In this document: in pieces, positions 37,215-52,200 of the stretch
Layout: every line of letters starts with the position of its first letter
Position numbering within the stretch: position 1 is the stretch's first letter
Origin: Haliotis asinina
Taxonomy: Eukaryota > Mollusca > Gastropoda > Lepetellida > Haliotidae
Length of the DNA: 64,000 bases
NCBI RefSeq assembly: GCF_037392515.1
Contig: NC_090288.1
Coordinates: forward strand, 8,425,501-8,489,500
Direction: 5' to 3'
Made by a program: the position numbers and the translations under genes
The notes under the pieces: model-generated
Databases searched by the model: none
Told to the model about the DNA's origin: nothing
What the model saw: only the letters and a program-made list of their open reading frames with translations

Positions 37215-40200
37215 CTGTCACAGAGATAAACAAACATACAAATATGTCTGGCAAAAAATATTAATCTAGACAATCTCAACAGATTAAGAGTAAAATTACT
37301 AGATAGTAAGTAGTTTAACAGTCACAGAACTACATCATTTTCTATTTTTCTCACCCTTTCTGTAGTCTACAGTCCTACATCAAGGTAATCTAAATTTGTC
37401 CTTGGTTCTAAATCTTGCATCTTACAAAAACCCATTTCATACGTTAACAAAAAGACAAAGTAATCAAAATCCCCCACGATGGCAAAATACTCTTCATGAA
37501 CATTTCAGTTAGTAATGACATTTCAGTTAGCAAAATGGAGGGAGGGTACTGAATGGTTTATAAGTTCTGCTCAGAAAAAGAGAACTATCACCAAATTCAA
37601 CAGAATTCATCTTAATCTGAATCCTCAAACTACCAATAAGCACTAGTACATCACCTGACAAATCTATGTGCCAAGTTTGATGAAGAACAGTGAATGGTTT
37701 CTAAAGTTCTGCTCTGGAAAAGACTATTGTGCATTTGAATACCCCCTGCAAAATGAGAATGATAATAAGTTGTTTCGTTCTTTTAATATTATTTGTGTTT
37801 CACTGAGATAGTAAGCAAATGATAGATATAGGTTAAAGGGAGATAACTTTTGAAGTAGCTTACATCAGACTAAGTGCGATAGTTTATGAGGACACTGAGG
37901 CTGTATGACTCACCTCAATGGGGACACTAGGTGGCGCTAGTTTCATCAGCTCATGTTGTAGTCTGTCCGTGAATCCTGGTATCATTGTTACGCCACCGCT
38001 CAGGTAGACAGCCCTGGAAAACAATACAGTTGTAAGTAGTGCCTAATGAACAATTGATGTAATCCTTAACCCCTGATGATACAAATAGTACATGACACAG
38101 ACCAGTTCCGCCATCAAGCTTCAAGTCTGAGGGGGAAACCACGCAACGGGGAAACCAAAACCTATTTAGGTACATTCCAAATCATTCCAGGTGTCACATG
38201 TTGCAAAGCTGCTGGATTACTGCTTAAAGTGTTGTGAATCTTACAATTAGCCCAAAACAAACAGCATCAAGTGACTGAGTTACATATCTTACAAAATTTC
38301 GTACTTCTGGGACAGTGTTTAACGCACATGAACATTTGAATGTGGCTTCATCAGTTAACCTGAACCTACCAGTCTACCTATGAGTGAGTAAGTGAGCTTG
38401 TTTTATGCAACTCTTAACAATATTCTAGCAATTACACAGCTGGGGACACCAGAAATGGTCTGCACACATTGTGCCCCAGTGGGGAGTGGAACACTTTAAC
38501 CATTTAGCTACCCACCACCCCACATGTACCGGTGACTGTCCAACAGCTCACCTGAACATCTACCTGTGACTGTCCATCAACTCACCTGAACATCAACCTG
38601 TGACTGTCCATCAACTCACCTGAACATCTACCTGTGACTGTCCATCAACTCACCTGAACATCAACCTGTGACTGTCCATCAACTCACCTGAACATCAACC
38701 TGTGACTGTCCATCAACTCACCTGAACATCAACCTGTGACTGTCCATCAACTCACCTGAACATCAACCTGTGACTGTCCATCAACTCACCTGAACATCTA
38801 CCTGTGACTGTCCATCAACTCACCTGAACATCAACCTGTGACTGTCCATCAACTCACCTGAACATCTACCTGTGACTGTCCATCAACTCACCTGAACATT
38901 TACCTGTGACTGTCCATCAACTCACCTGAACATCAACCTGTGACTGTCCAACAGCTCACCTGAACATCTACCTGTGACTGTCCATCAACTCACCTGAACA
39001 TCAACCTGTGACTGTCCATCAACTCACCTGAACATCTACCTGTGACTGTCCATCAACTCACCTGAACATCTACCAGTGACTGTCCATCAACTCACCTGAA
39101 CATTTACCTGTGACTGTCCATCAACTCACCTGAACATTTACCTGTGACTGTCCATCAACTCACCTGAACATCTACCTGTGACTGTCCATTAGCTCACCTG
39201 AACATCCGTCTACGACTGTCCATGGGACAAGCCTGTATGGCCTGGAACACCAGCTTGTGGAGGTTGGGGAAGTCCATCTCCCACATGTCAGTGTCAAACA
39301 GCCCCTCCGGACTCCTGAACCGACTGTCATCATGGGTCACACTCCTGGAGAAACATAAACATTTGTTATTTGATTCATATTTGCACTTAATAAGAACACT
39401 ATTCCACTGTTTTCATGGGAAAAGATACTCCAAAGTTGTGTACAATATTGTAAGAAATCTTGAAGGCAACAAACATATACAAATGCTGTTATCTAATCAT
39501 CAATATGTACATTCAGAACTCTCAAATTCACCTGCGTTCCTAGATTTATTGTGAAGTACAAACTGTCAGTGGGAAAACACAAATATTAAGTTGATCACTG
39601 GATTGTCTGGTCCTGACTTGATTATTTACAGACTGTCACTAAAATACTGCGGAGTATGGCATTAAACAACTAACAGATCTCAAATATGTAGCACGTACTC
39701 TCTGCGCAACGTCTCAACACAATAAACAAAATTTTTAAAAAAATTCCTATCTCATATCTTGAAACACAGACTAAACATTTTTTTTGATGATGGGCATTAA
39801 ATTATGAGTAGTCTTCATGACAAGCAGCATGGATTCTCCTCACTTGTAAGCTTCCGGCGGTAGATCAAAGTTCTCAAGGCTGATGGTGGACTTGATGGAG
39901 TACGGGGACATCTGGCAGCGCTGGACCTCCTCCTTGTAGTTTTGGGCCACATAGCAGCTCTGGGAACACACAGCACAGTATACACTAGACTTGTAGAAGT
40001 CTCTAAGGCAATAATCATTAGCATAAAGCATAATTTCAAGACCATATAGATATTAAGTGAGTCAGAGAGTGAGGATAGTTTCATTCCACTTTTAGCAACA
40101 TTCCAGGAGGCACACCAGCAATGGGCTTCAGACACTGTACCCAAGTGGAGAATCGAACCTGGGCCTTCAGCATGACAAGTGGATGCTTTAACCTTTAAGC

Positions 40201-43200
40201 TCTAAAATGCCCTGGAGAAAAGTGAGATATACATATGTGTTCTGTTGTAGCAGTCAAATGACACTGGCTTGGTGAACATGATACGATAGATTTGCACCCA
40301 CATAACTGAGTGTGTGTGGTATATGTTGATGTGCAGTCACTCTCAAACTAAACTCATCGCCATCTTGTCTGACCCTGACCTACCTTCTCCATGACATATC
40401 TGACGAGGAGTTTCTCCACAGAGGAGGAGAACTTGTAGTTGTTGGCCAGGAGTGAGAGCAGCAGCGTGTCCTGAACCTTCTGGGCTCCATATGGCAGACG
40501 GGCCATCCCACCCTCAATGACAAAACCTGGTGAAGGACACAGATCAAGCATCATCAACCGTTCTTACCAACCACTGTCATCAACCAGCAGTATCCATAAT
40601 TCTTGTACACCATTGTTACATTTCATCACCAGGTGGTACCTACCATTCTGGTCAACCATAGTTCTCTATCACTGTCATCAACCCTGAATAAACAATTATT
40701 AGCTACCACTGTCATCAACCCTTAATAAACCATAGTTCTCTACCGTTTGTCATCGACACTTAATAAACTATAATTCTCTACCATTGTCATCGACCCTTAA
40801 TAAAGTATAGTTCTTTACCATTATTTTCAACCCTTAATAAGACATTTTTGGCTTCCATTGTCATCAATCTTTAATAAGCCATTGTTGTCTACCATTGTCA
40901 TCAACACCTTAATAAACAATTATTGGCTACCACTGTCATCAACCCATAATAAAGCATCAATGGCTACCACTGTCATCAACCCTTAATAAACAATTATTGG
41001 CTACCACTGTCATCAACCCTTAATAAACAATTATTGGCTACCACTGTCATCAACCCTGAATAAACAATTATTGGTTACCACTGTCATCAACCCATAATAA
41101 AGCATCAATGGCTACCACTGTCATCAACCCTTAATGAACAATTATTGGCTACCACTGTCATCAACCCTTAATAAAGCATCAATGGCTACCACTGTCATCA
41201 ACCCTTAATAAAGCATCAATGGTTACCATTGTCATCAACCCATAATAAAGCATCAATGGGTACCACTGTCATCAACCCTTAATAAACAATTATTGGCTAC
41301 CACTGTCATCAACCCTTAATAAAGCATCAAAGGCTACCACTGTCATCAACCCTTAATAAACAATTATTGGCTACCATTGTCATCAACCCTTAATAAACAA
41401 TTATTGGCTACCACTGTCATCAACCCATGATAAAGCATCAATGGCTACCACTGTCATCAACCCTTAATAAACAATTATTGGCTACCACTGTCATCAACCC
41501 TTAATAAAGCATCAATGGGTACCACTGTCATCAACCCTTAATAAAGCATCAATGGTTACCATTGTCATCAACCCATAATAAAGCATCAATGGCTACCACT
41601 GTCATCAACCCTTAATAAACAATTATTGGCTACCACTGTCATCAACCCTTAATAAAGCATCAATGGCTACCACTGTCATCAAACCTTAATAAACAATTAT
41701 TGGCTACCACTGTCATCAACCCATAATAAAGCATGAATGGCTACCATTGTCATCAACCCTTAATAAAGCATCAATGGCTACCACTGTCATCAACCCTTAA
41801 TAAACGATTATTGGCTACCACTGTCATCAACCCTTAATAAACAATTATTGGCTACCATTGTCATCAACCCTTAATAAACAATTATTGGCTACCACTGTCA
41901 TCAACCCATAATAAAGCATCAATGGCTACCACTGTCATCATCCCTTAATAAACAATTATTGGCTACCACTGTCATCAACCCATAATAAAGCATCAATGGC
42001 TACCACTGTCATCAACCCTTAATAAACAATTATTGGCTACCACTGTCATCAACCCATAATAAAGCATCAATGGCTACCACTGTCATCAACCGATAATAAA
42101 GCATCAATGGCTACCATTGTCAGATATTATTCTAATTAGTGATAGTTATCTCTTCAACCGTTGTTATATACCATTGTTATCTACCATTTTTATTCAACAA
42201 TTGTTACAGTGTTCCCAGAAATTATTGAGAAAATCTTTGTTTTTTGTCCAATGATGCTAAGATTGGAAAAAGGGCTTTCGCTATGCACTAAGCATACTAA
42301 ATAAGCGAGACAACTCTTGAAGGCTTAGAAGGCAGCTCATTGTGTCAAGAGTTATCTCCCTTGTCTGAGCAGACGGCTTCCTGTGTTGACATGGCAGAAT
42401 TTACAGCAAGAGAGAAATGAAAGCTCATTCTAGATGATTTTGAAAGGGGTGAGGCTGATGCTAAAGTGTTAGCTTGTAGACATGGTATTCCTCTATCTAC
42501 AGTATACAGAACTTTGAAGAATATTCAAACAGGAACCGGGATAGAGCACAAAGCAGGGGCAGGTCGGCCTAGGAAATTCAGTGTTGTGGATCGCTGAAGA
42601 CTTGGGCAGATTGTGAGTAGGGGCAAATTGAAATGTGTAGAGAACATCAGAAATGAAATGATTAGCAGAGGAAGTCCTCAGGTATGCAATGAAACAGTTA
42701 GGCAGGAATTACAGAGACTTAATTGGGTGAAAAAACGTGGAATTCCCTCGCCGTTGATGAAAGATGCACAAAAGGAAAAACGTTTAAACTGGTGTCGGGC
42801 TCATGAAAATCAAGATTGGGATAATGTTTTCTTTTCGGATGAAAGTTCTGTTTGGCTTTTCCCTAATTGCGTGAAAATTTGGACCAAAGATACTGTCAAA
42901 CCTATCTACCAGCGACCAAAACATAGCCCGAAGTTTCACATGTGGGGTGGCATATCGGCTCGCGGAGTGACGCCATTGTGTGTTTTCACGGGAAACTTGA
43001 CAAAAGAAAGATACGCTGACATTCTAAATGGTCACCTTCTTCCGACAGCACAAACATTGTATGAAGATGATTGGATTTTCCAGCATGATAATGACCCAAA
43101 ACACACTGCTCGCTACACAAAACAGTGGTTGTCGGGCGAAAATGTTCAAGTTTTAGACTGGCCCAGTTACAGACCAGACCTAAACTAAATTGAGAATGTG

Positions 43201-46200
43201 TGGGGAGTCATGAAGGACAGAATAAACCAAAAGGGACTGAGAAATATTGAAGATATGAAGGCCGAGGTGGTCCAATATTGGGATACCCTGTCACACGATT
43301 ACCTACAAACTTTGATGGGTAGTGTGCCTAGGCGTATTCAGGCATGCATTGCTGAGCGAGGAGGTCTAACAAAGTACTAAAACAAGACTGAGACTGTAAA
43401 AGGATGATGTTTTAACATGTTTATGTAAGTAAAACGCCAGAAGTTAATAAACGTAATGAGTTACATGACGCAACATGGTTCTCAATAATTTCTGGGAATA
43501 CTATATATACCATCATTACCTCCCACAGCTACTTACCATTCTACAAAACAATTTTCCCTTCCATTTTTACTTTTCTTTCTATTCACCATTGCTGTCAGCC
43601 ATGCTTATTAACATATTCCAGGCACAGCCAAAAGAATCAGAAACAATGACTGTTGTAATGTCCTTAATATTCAGCTCCACTAGCAATGAGGTTTGAGAGG
43701 AAGAAAATTGCCAAACTTGATTCAAAGAATGGTAACATGCCATGTGATACGTTTGCAAAAATCTCCAGTTCTGTTCATCTGAAGAGGGAATCATGGTGCA
43801 AGCGCTACCAATGAAACAGGGGGCCAAATTCAGGCACATACCTAACCTCTTCACTTATATTCTTCTCAGTAGGAAGTAATATATAGTACTCAACACTTGT
43901 CTTCAGCAATAACCTGATACCAGAAACAGAAGTATTCTGTTTTTAACTGTACCATCAAATATGGGCAAGATCTCTATCCTCTCCCCGATGTCGACGATGA
44001 TGCCAGACGTGGCGTTGTAGGAGTAGAGGGAGAGAAGTGACTGTTGAACCATGCACACTCCTGCCACCTGGTGGCGTGACATCAACAGTTCCATCAAGCT
44101 CTTCCGCAGATTGTCTCCGAGACTCTGTGGGGTGCTGATCATCACCTGTAAACATGTCAGCCAGTAAGTTGGTGAATGGGTGGATGGATGGATGGATGGA
44201 TGGATGGATGGTTGCATGTATGGTTGGAGAGGTGGGAGGATGGGTAGATGCAAGGGTAGATGGGTGGATAGTTTTGTAAGCAAGTGCTATCAATGTGGCT
44301 AGTTTAGTGGGCATCAGTTCCACTTTAAAGGCACTCCATCCAGCATCCAGCCAGCCATACTGAAATCATATTTTAGAAACTCGATGTCATCACTGATGGT
44401 TAAAAAAGCATGTCATGTTTCTGAAAACAAACAGGTCTTGTCTTTCTGCTAGACGAGATAAAAAGGGAATAATCACTGTGTGTAGGGATAATAAAATGAT
44501 AGTGTATGCTACTGACACTGATGAAAATCAAATATTCATAGTCTCAGGAAAACATAATATAAATTATATTTCCTGCACATCTGTTTGGGCAGGTTACATT
44601 GTCTTTTTCACTTCAAGTATCATGTAAAAATACAAACATCACATATCACACTGGGTGATAACACAATTTGATCATGAACATAAATGTTGTGTTTTCTGAC
44701 TTAATTAGAGCCTAAATGTTTAATTATTCATCAGAAATGCCCTGAAAAATTATTCCTCAAAGGAATAAAACATGATCTAATTGAGAAATTACATTTCATT
44801 GAAGGTCAGTATGACCTTTGATAAAATAGGTTTTGAAATCTTTTGACCTCATCTCCAAAGTGATCTAGCTTTGTCTAGTGTCAGTGTTTGTTCAGGTTCT
44901 GGAATTCTTCATGCTAAGATGCTTTGTGCCAAAAAGTCCTGATATTTTTAACATGTGTTTTATTCAGGATTACACTTTCAGCTACTTGTGGAAGTAAAAT
45001 GCTTGCTGAGCCCTTGCTTTAAGGGAATAGTGGACTTGAAGATGAGACCTTGCCAAAATAATTGGCTCAATACAGAATGAATTTATGGTTATTCCTACTA
45101 CTGTTAAGAAGCCTTACCATATACTGTGAGGGGTTGACGCCAAGGTCTCTAAAGATCTTATCAAACACAGCCGGCATCTGTTTGCTGTCGATGTTAAACT
45201 GAAAAAATAATAAAAATCTTATTCCACAATAAAAAAAAATTTAAATCTTACTTTTCATAATTTTACATGATTACATAAATTACCTTTACAACATTAATAC
45301 CAAATATCAGGTATAATTATCATTATTTACACCCAGTACATGAGAGATTACAAGGATAAACTGTTTAAACCATTCACAGATGAAGCAGATCCTCCAACAA
45401 GTGATGAGGCGATACAGCGAGTATTTATACATATTGAGTATAAAACATACAGCATGTATATAAGGCTGAAGCAAGGCATACCACTTCAATGATATGGAAA
45501 TAGCATGAAACAAATGTGAAATGATATGAGTTTAACTGAAGACCTGAGAATTTAATATTTTGAAAATTAGATTGAACTGACTGATAATAATCTCCGTGCT
45601 CCACACAGAAACAACAATGTTTACACGACACTCATGGCAGAATATACACCTGTGTTCATAGAATGGCATTTTGGTCTTTTCAGAGTGCACTGGTGAAGGG
45701 GAGTACCTTCAAAACAATATCTGTGGTCAATGTCTGTTTTTGTTCGTTTTTACTCAATCATTCAATTTGGAATTTCTGATACTGGTTTGACATACAAAAT
45801 GTCGTAACTCTATGGTTTATCATAGGCGTGGAAATGTTAAACTTACGGAACTCTTTGCAGATTGGGAACCTGTGATTTAATTGGCTCAAGAACATATGCA
45901 TTGAGGCTCAGCTTTCACAAGATTCACAGATGCAGCCTGAATAGGGTTTGTCAGATAGTGGACAAGAAAGATTTTGCCTTAGAGTTGAAGATTGTCTGAC
46001 TGACTGAGTTTGGTTTAACACTGCTTTTAGCAATATTCCAGCAACATCACAACAAGGGACACCAGAAATGTGCTTCACACACTGTATCCATTTGGGGATT
46101 CGAACCTGGGTGTTTGGTGAGACAAGCAAACACTTTCACCACTGAGCAACCCTACCCTCCTGCCCTTGTCAACATGATACTTCATAACACAGGTATATAA

Positions 46201-49200
46201 TATGCCATGAGGTAACCATGGCAACTGCCTGGTCAAGGAGGTGCCAAAGGTGTTCTGGTGTAAAATAATGAGAAGAGTCTTATCATTGCTCCACGACGCT
46301 GTGTGCCTGCATGGCATGCAACTTACAGGGAGAATACAGTGATCCTAGAAACAGAACACAGAAACAAACAAGTCAACAACAAGGATACTCAGAAACAAAC
46401 AGCTACATCACTACACATTGCCTTGTCTTTTATGTCACAACACTTACGAAGCAAGACCATCTTAATTTCCAGTTTAGTTCCATAAAAGTACAATTTCCAA
46501 ATGTTCTGCTTGATATTTGTTGTTTTTTGACAACTGTTCATTTGTAATATATCCATTTTACATGGATGGCAAAAGGAAATTCTATTTTCACTGGAAAACT
46601 AAATATTGCATTTTCTAATGGGGGCTTCAGGGGAGCGATTTGAAATAAAATCGGTGAAAATGTACTGACTGGTGGAAAACTGCCATCCCTTCAGGGGTGG
46701 ACACAACTTTTCAGAAAGCTCTTGAGAAGGGGTAAGGTGTGTGTGCATACACTTTATTTTCATGAGAGTTTCAGCGATCATTTCATAAACTTTTATAACA
46801 AAAGACTGGGGAGCACCCCAACCTCTGGATCTGCCCATATCCTGACTTAATGATTTTAGAAATTAACCTCTAATCAACAATGAACAAGTTTCAAACTTGG
46901 TCATGGGCATGTTGACAGGGAGAATTGGAAACAAACGTGGAAATTAATCTGGTCAAACTCTAGTAATATCACAGGGTATCAAATATATCAAGTGATAAAA
47001 ATTATTATAATGTATCAGTACTTGAAGTGTCCATGCTGTTCATGAACTTGTTCACATACATTATTTCTTTACATGTTCTACAATAAAAGCTAGTTCTTGT
47101 ACTACAATCTGACTGAAGAAATGCATATAAAATATGAATCAACAAATGTTTATCATAATCTCCAGATAAAATATATCTTTATTCTCTGATTAACAATACA
47201 TTTTTCTGAACCTGTCCATCAGCTGTTAGTGCAACGTTCCAAATTTAGTGAATTATCACTGTGAGAATTATTTGTGCTTGAAAGCAGAATTTGTGCTTTT
47301 CACCTTTTTTCTGTAACTTAAAATTGAAACCAAATTCAGAAATATTATTAAGTGTGTTCAAGACAAGACAATGACCATGTAATACTCAGAGGTAAATCCT
47401 GAAATGTTCTTGCATAAGTTTTGTTAGTTGAAACTTCAAAAAAGGTTCCAATCAGGACAAAAAACAGGTCCGTCAAATGGCAACAAGAACCTGTTAAAAT
47501 TAATTTTTAGTTTTTATTTTAAAACAAACCAATTTTCATTACATATTTTTCAAAAACATTGAATAGTTTTGTTATTCCTGCATATATTCTACTCAGAAGA
47601 AGTCAAGAACAGCCAAGGTTTTCACATAACTATTAGCTAATCAACAAGTCATGGAAAATTTGAATGTACCATTTAAGGTTTTACCTCACTAAAAAACAGA
47701 TGAAAAACCATAGAGAAAATATAAAACCAGAAATCAACTGATCATGCACACGAAACGAAAAATAATAGTTCAACATGAGTTTTTGTGAAATCATGACTTT
47801 CAATATGAGCATAATTCTGGAGCTGGTGTTCTCTAAATAACACAAGCTGTGATGAATATGAAGAATGTAATGAGTGAATATTATATATTATATCTGGGTG
47901 ATATTAGTATATCATGTGACAGATTATTGCATGTATGCAGGCCCCTTTAGTACAGCGGTATTATGGCCAGACAAATAACACAATTACTCAGATATAAGCC
48001 CACAGTTAAATATTAAAATATACATCAATGAAAAGCGCATAACAATGACTATCCACAAGAGTAGAGTAGAGTCAAAGTAGGTCATGATTGTAGGTAATTA
48101 TAACAGGGATGTGTGTTTCACAATGTATCGAGTTGACTGTTTAGCAATATGTCCTTACAAAGCTGACTGTTGCTCATACTATCAATCACTGGTTTGACTG
48201 GCTCGGGCATATTGATTTACATGACATAATACAGCTGTTGTGAGAGTTGTCTAAAACAACATTCACACACAAAAGTATTTATTTTCTCCTTTCACGCAGT
48301 ACCGAAAACTCTCTGGGCTTATATCTGAGATATTTTAGAATCCATTATGAGACGTTAATACATTGTTAGTTCATTAATATTTATGATAAATAACATAACA
48401 ATTTTTCACAAATAATTCAAAGTTTAATTCTATCTTATACTGTATGTAAAACTGACATCAATTAATAAATCAGTATTTTATTTTTATTCTTCCATTTTAG
48501 TCTGGATGTCTCATAACAGCTTACATTTTAAATAGAGAAATAAAATGTACATCAAAAAATAAAAATAGAAAAGAAAATTGAAAGCAATTTGGTGCAAAAA
48601 GAAATCCTAACCCTTCACCAGAGCTTTGTGACAATTCACTACAGGAAACCTAGCCCCACCCTGACCCGCCCCCAACACAAGCAAACACTAGCCTACTACA
48701 TGACCACACCCTCCGTCCTGGTGTACATACTCACCTTGTCAACTTTGTTAGAAGGGCTTATGGGGTGTGAGATGACTGACTGGAGTCGGACATTCGGCTT
48801 GTAGGCGTCGCTTCCAACAACCAAGTCATCTGTTGTTTTGTGGACTGCGACAACGCTTGGGAAGAACAACGTGGGCAGGGTTGCTGGGGGAGGAAATACA
48901 AAAACTTAATTCCAAGTGAATAATCTAAGGATAATCAAAAAAATCTTCTTGAATTAATAAATATAAAAAATATTCATATTAATTCATGTACAATGTGGGC
49001 AATGTTTATTCTTAAAAATATTAGAATGGAAATGTATAATGTGTACACATTCATACACACCACATGCAAATAGTTTAAGAATTACACCTGATATTAACAA
49101 ATATTAATGATTCAATAGCTCATAAAAATATAAATCTTTTTATGTCCAAGAAATGAGGAATATTTGAAAGTAATTGCACTGATTTATGTAGCCTCAGAAA

Positions 49201-52200
49201 TGGAATGTGAATACATTTTTCTGCAGATCTACCCAAATTTAATTATGCAGCATTAAATAAAACACTGCCATGTTCCCATGACTAAAGGTTCGTACTAGGA
49301 AATTTTTATTCCTAACATATATCATTAAGGAACAAAACATACATGGTTAAAAGTACAGATTGTTGTCCGGATTGTGAAACAGATTCATTGCTGCTGTCAT
49401 TTAAATCTTAAATTTCGAGAACTGTAAGAGTAAATAACATAGAATTATCTCCCTTAGTATGTAAGGCGCACACTCCTGCTGGTGATGTTAGTCAGCTATT
49501 GTCAATGCAACATAGCCCAAACAACATACTTTTGCAATTAATTAAATGAATGACATATACACATCATACACTAACCTTTATCACCCAGTATACCAGCTCG
49601 TACTGACGTGCTGCCAAGGTCAATGATGACGACTTTCTGTCAAATACAAGGAGACTGAAATGTTATATACATATGAAAATTCATTGTTACATATGTATTG
49701 ATAAAGGAGCTACACCAACCAGGGCCTAGTTTCACAAAGCACTAAAGTGATCGTAAGTCACTAAGGTAACCGTACAGCAATCTTAAAGAGTGGGAGCTCA
49801 GGTTAACCTCGTAAAGGTTGCTACACAAAAGAAGCCCAACATTGTTCTCTACACAATCATTTTGAAATTGATGTATATACGTCCTGCATTTCTGGAGGAA
49901 CAAAAAACCAGGTGTGCATACCATGTAACCCTGCACAGCATATTTCCACATGGTGTACACAGAAGATTTTACTCTCAAAATGTCATAAATGTAATAACAT
50001 ACTTATGTTAACTCCTAAATAAGTGTACAGCAATGAAGCAACATGTACTGTAACACTAAGTTACAGGAATTGTGTAATTTGCTTTCCGATTATGGATCAC
50101 ATGGATATTCTGCCACACAACATTTTACAATAAAATGAACACTTTAATTTTTTCTATACACAAACATAGAAGATCATTATGGACTAAAATTTAGTATGTT
50201 ACAAAAATCCTATTGAAAAAAATAAAACTTGATGGATGAACACAACAATATTCAGTTATACACTGATGGAGACAATATCAAGAATAAAGAATCAGGTTAT
50301 CTCCATGCATAGAAAGTGTGAGTTGGATTTAACACCATTTTGAACAGTACTCCTCTTATTTGACAGCATCAAGGCATCTCCATGCATCAAAGTGCAGTAC
50401 TAATTAAGGGACAAACACAACACCAAGATGAAACAAGCCAAGCTCATACTGTTTGAATATGATTCTAATGTTCAGAAGTTGGTTAAAATCTCATAATTGG
50501 TAATTACAACCAATTAATCATCAAAGATAATTGATTAGCTTCATTTTCATTTATCAAATTTTCCTGGTTGTTGGTTAATGCACAAAAAATAAAAAAGAAA
50601 CATGGTTCTTTATTAGCAAACAGTACAAAATGCATTACATTTCACATCTTTCAAGTGTGACTAGCAAGTTAGGAACATAAATGTTCTGAAGTCTTTAATA
50701 TAGCTTCCATAATGACTTGGAACAAGCTTGTAGTGCTTATGAAACGTAACATACAAAATAATATAACAAAATAATATAATGATAACATAACAAAATAATA
50801 CACAAAATAACCTTGTGAAAGATATCGCTAATGCAAAAAAATGTTCCAAAATTGTTCCTGAGTTCAATTATGAGAAAACATAAATGATTACTTGATCAGT
50901 TTGTCCTTGTGACCAATCTTTGATGATTTTAATTTATCGGATCACCACTACATAATACACACAAATCTTGTTTCTTTTCCAGGCTATGATCACTCACACT
51001 TTGAAGACATAAAGTCTTTCAAGCTAAACTACTGAATTCATGTTCTTTTCAAGTAGTCAATCTTACATTATGGTCTGTTAAGCATCTGTAAAACTTCTTA
51101 AAGCAAATGCAGTGGAATACCTTACAAACACGCACAATAAATTCCATACAAGATGTCACAACTAAACATCGATCCTAGAGAGTGTTAGACTCACATGCAC
51201 TAAGAGAAACGAATAAAGGAGCACAGGAAATTTCAAGTGTTCCTTTAATATTTTCCAGTTTTCATCACCAGTTTGGAAAAAAGCTTTGGTGATCAAATTT
51301 GAAAATAACAAAGGAACGCTTGAATTTTCCTGTGATGCTTTATTTATTTCCCTCAGTATATATCTGCACACATTCCGACCATAAGAAAAATGTTGGCAGT
51401 GTATTAGTTTCAAGGCATAAACCCATCAGTGTAGTCAAACTATTTTTTCTTTTAATGCTACTCAGTTTTAACAATATGAATCAAAATGTTAATGCAGACC
51501 AATGAACAGACATCTATTTTCTTTGATCATTCAAAGCTCTGATTGTCTCAAATGCACTCTATGTTGGTTCCATGTATTTCGAATTTCATTTCATTATTTA
51601 ATTTCCAAGCTTGTGAACACACTCAAGCAATACTGGCTCACATGCATATCACCATGATAAGTCAATAGCAAGCCCACGATGCCAGCAGGCTGATAGTGAC
51701 AAAATGATTACCCTCAACCCAAGACAACAGTAAAGTGAGTGCTATATATGGGGGGGCCACCTTCTGGGGATGGGGGTTCGCTCTCAGGGCGGGGCGAATG
51801 TAGTTGGCTTTAGTATTGTCTGCAGTCTGAGATTCCAACGCCAGCTTCCACTGTCCGTGTTCCCGCTCTGTTGGGCACCGCACCATCAGGAACTTGCCCC
51901 TCTGCACCAACAAAACATATATATAACCATCTTAACATCTGTCAGGAACATTCTACTGTTGGTTTATTCAAATCTATAAATGCAGTTTAGTAATATGTTT
52001 ATTTAATATCCTTATGAAAAAAGGGGAGCAATAAAATGCAATAATTAAAAAATTGAGACTGACAAAATCACAATCTGCTATCTTTGAATAAGTGAAATAA
52101 TCTGTATACTTTAAAACTGTATCAATTATTCTCGACATAATACAAATACAATGTTGAAGGACTATCTAACCTTTCATCATCAAACAACAAAAACAGCATG

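Noticed and set aside
38527..39197. CRISPR array
   Set aside because: Strictly contiguous 34-bp tandem repeats without unique spacers, in a eukaryotic intron, derived from an exon end.
39222..39554. 110-codon plus-strand frame
   Set aside because: Antisense of visible exon 13 of the PH-actin gene plus intron.
43903..44323. 126- and 122-codon minus-strand frames around visible exon 10
   Set aside because: One contains the true exon plus intron sequence (a translated GGAT microsatellite); the other is a shifted frame. The splice-defined exon 43953-44145 replaces both.
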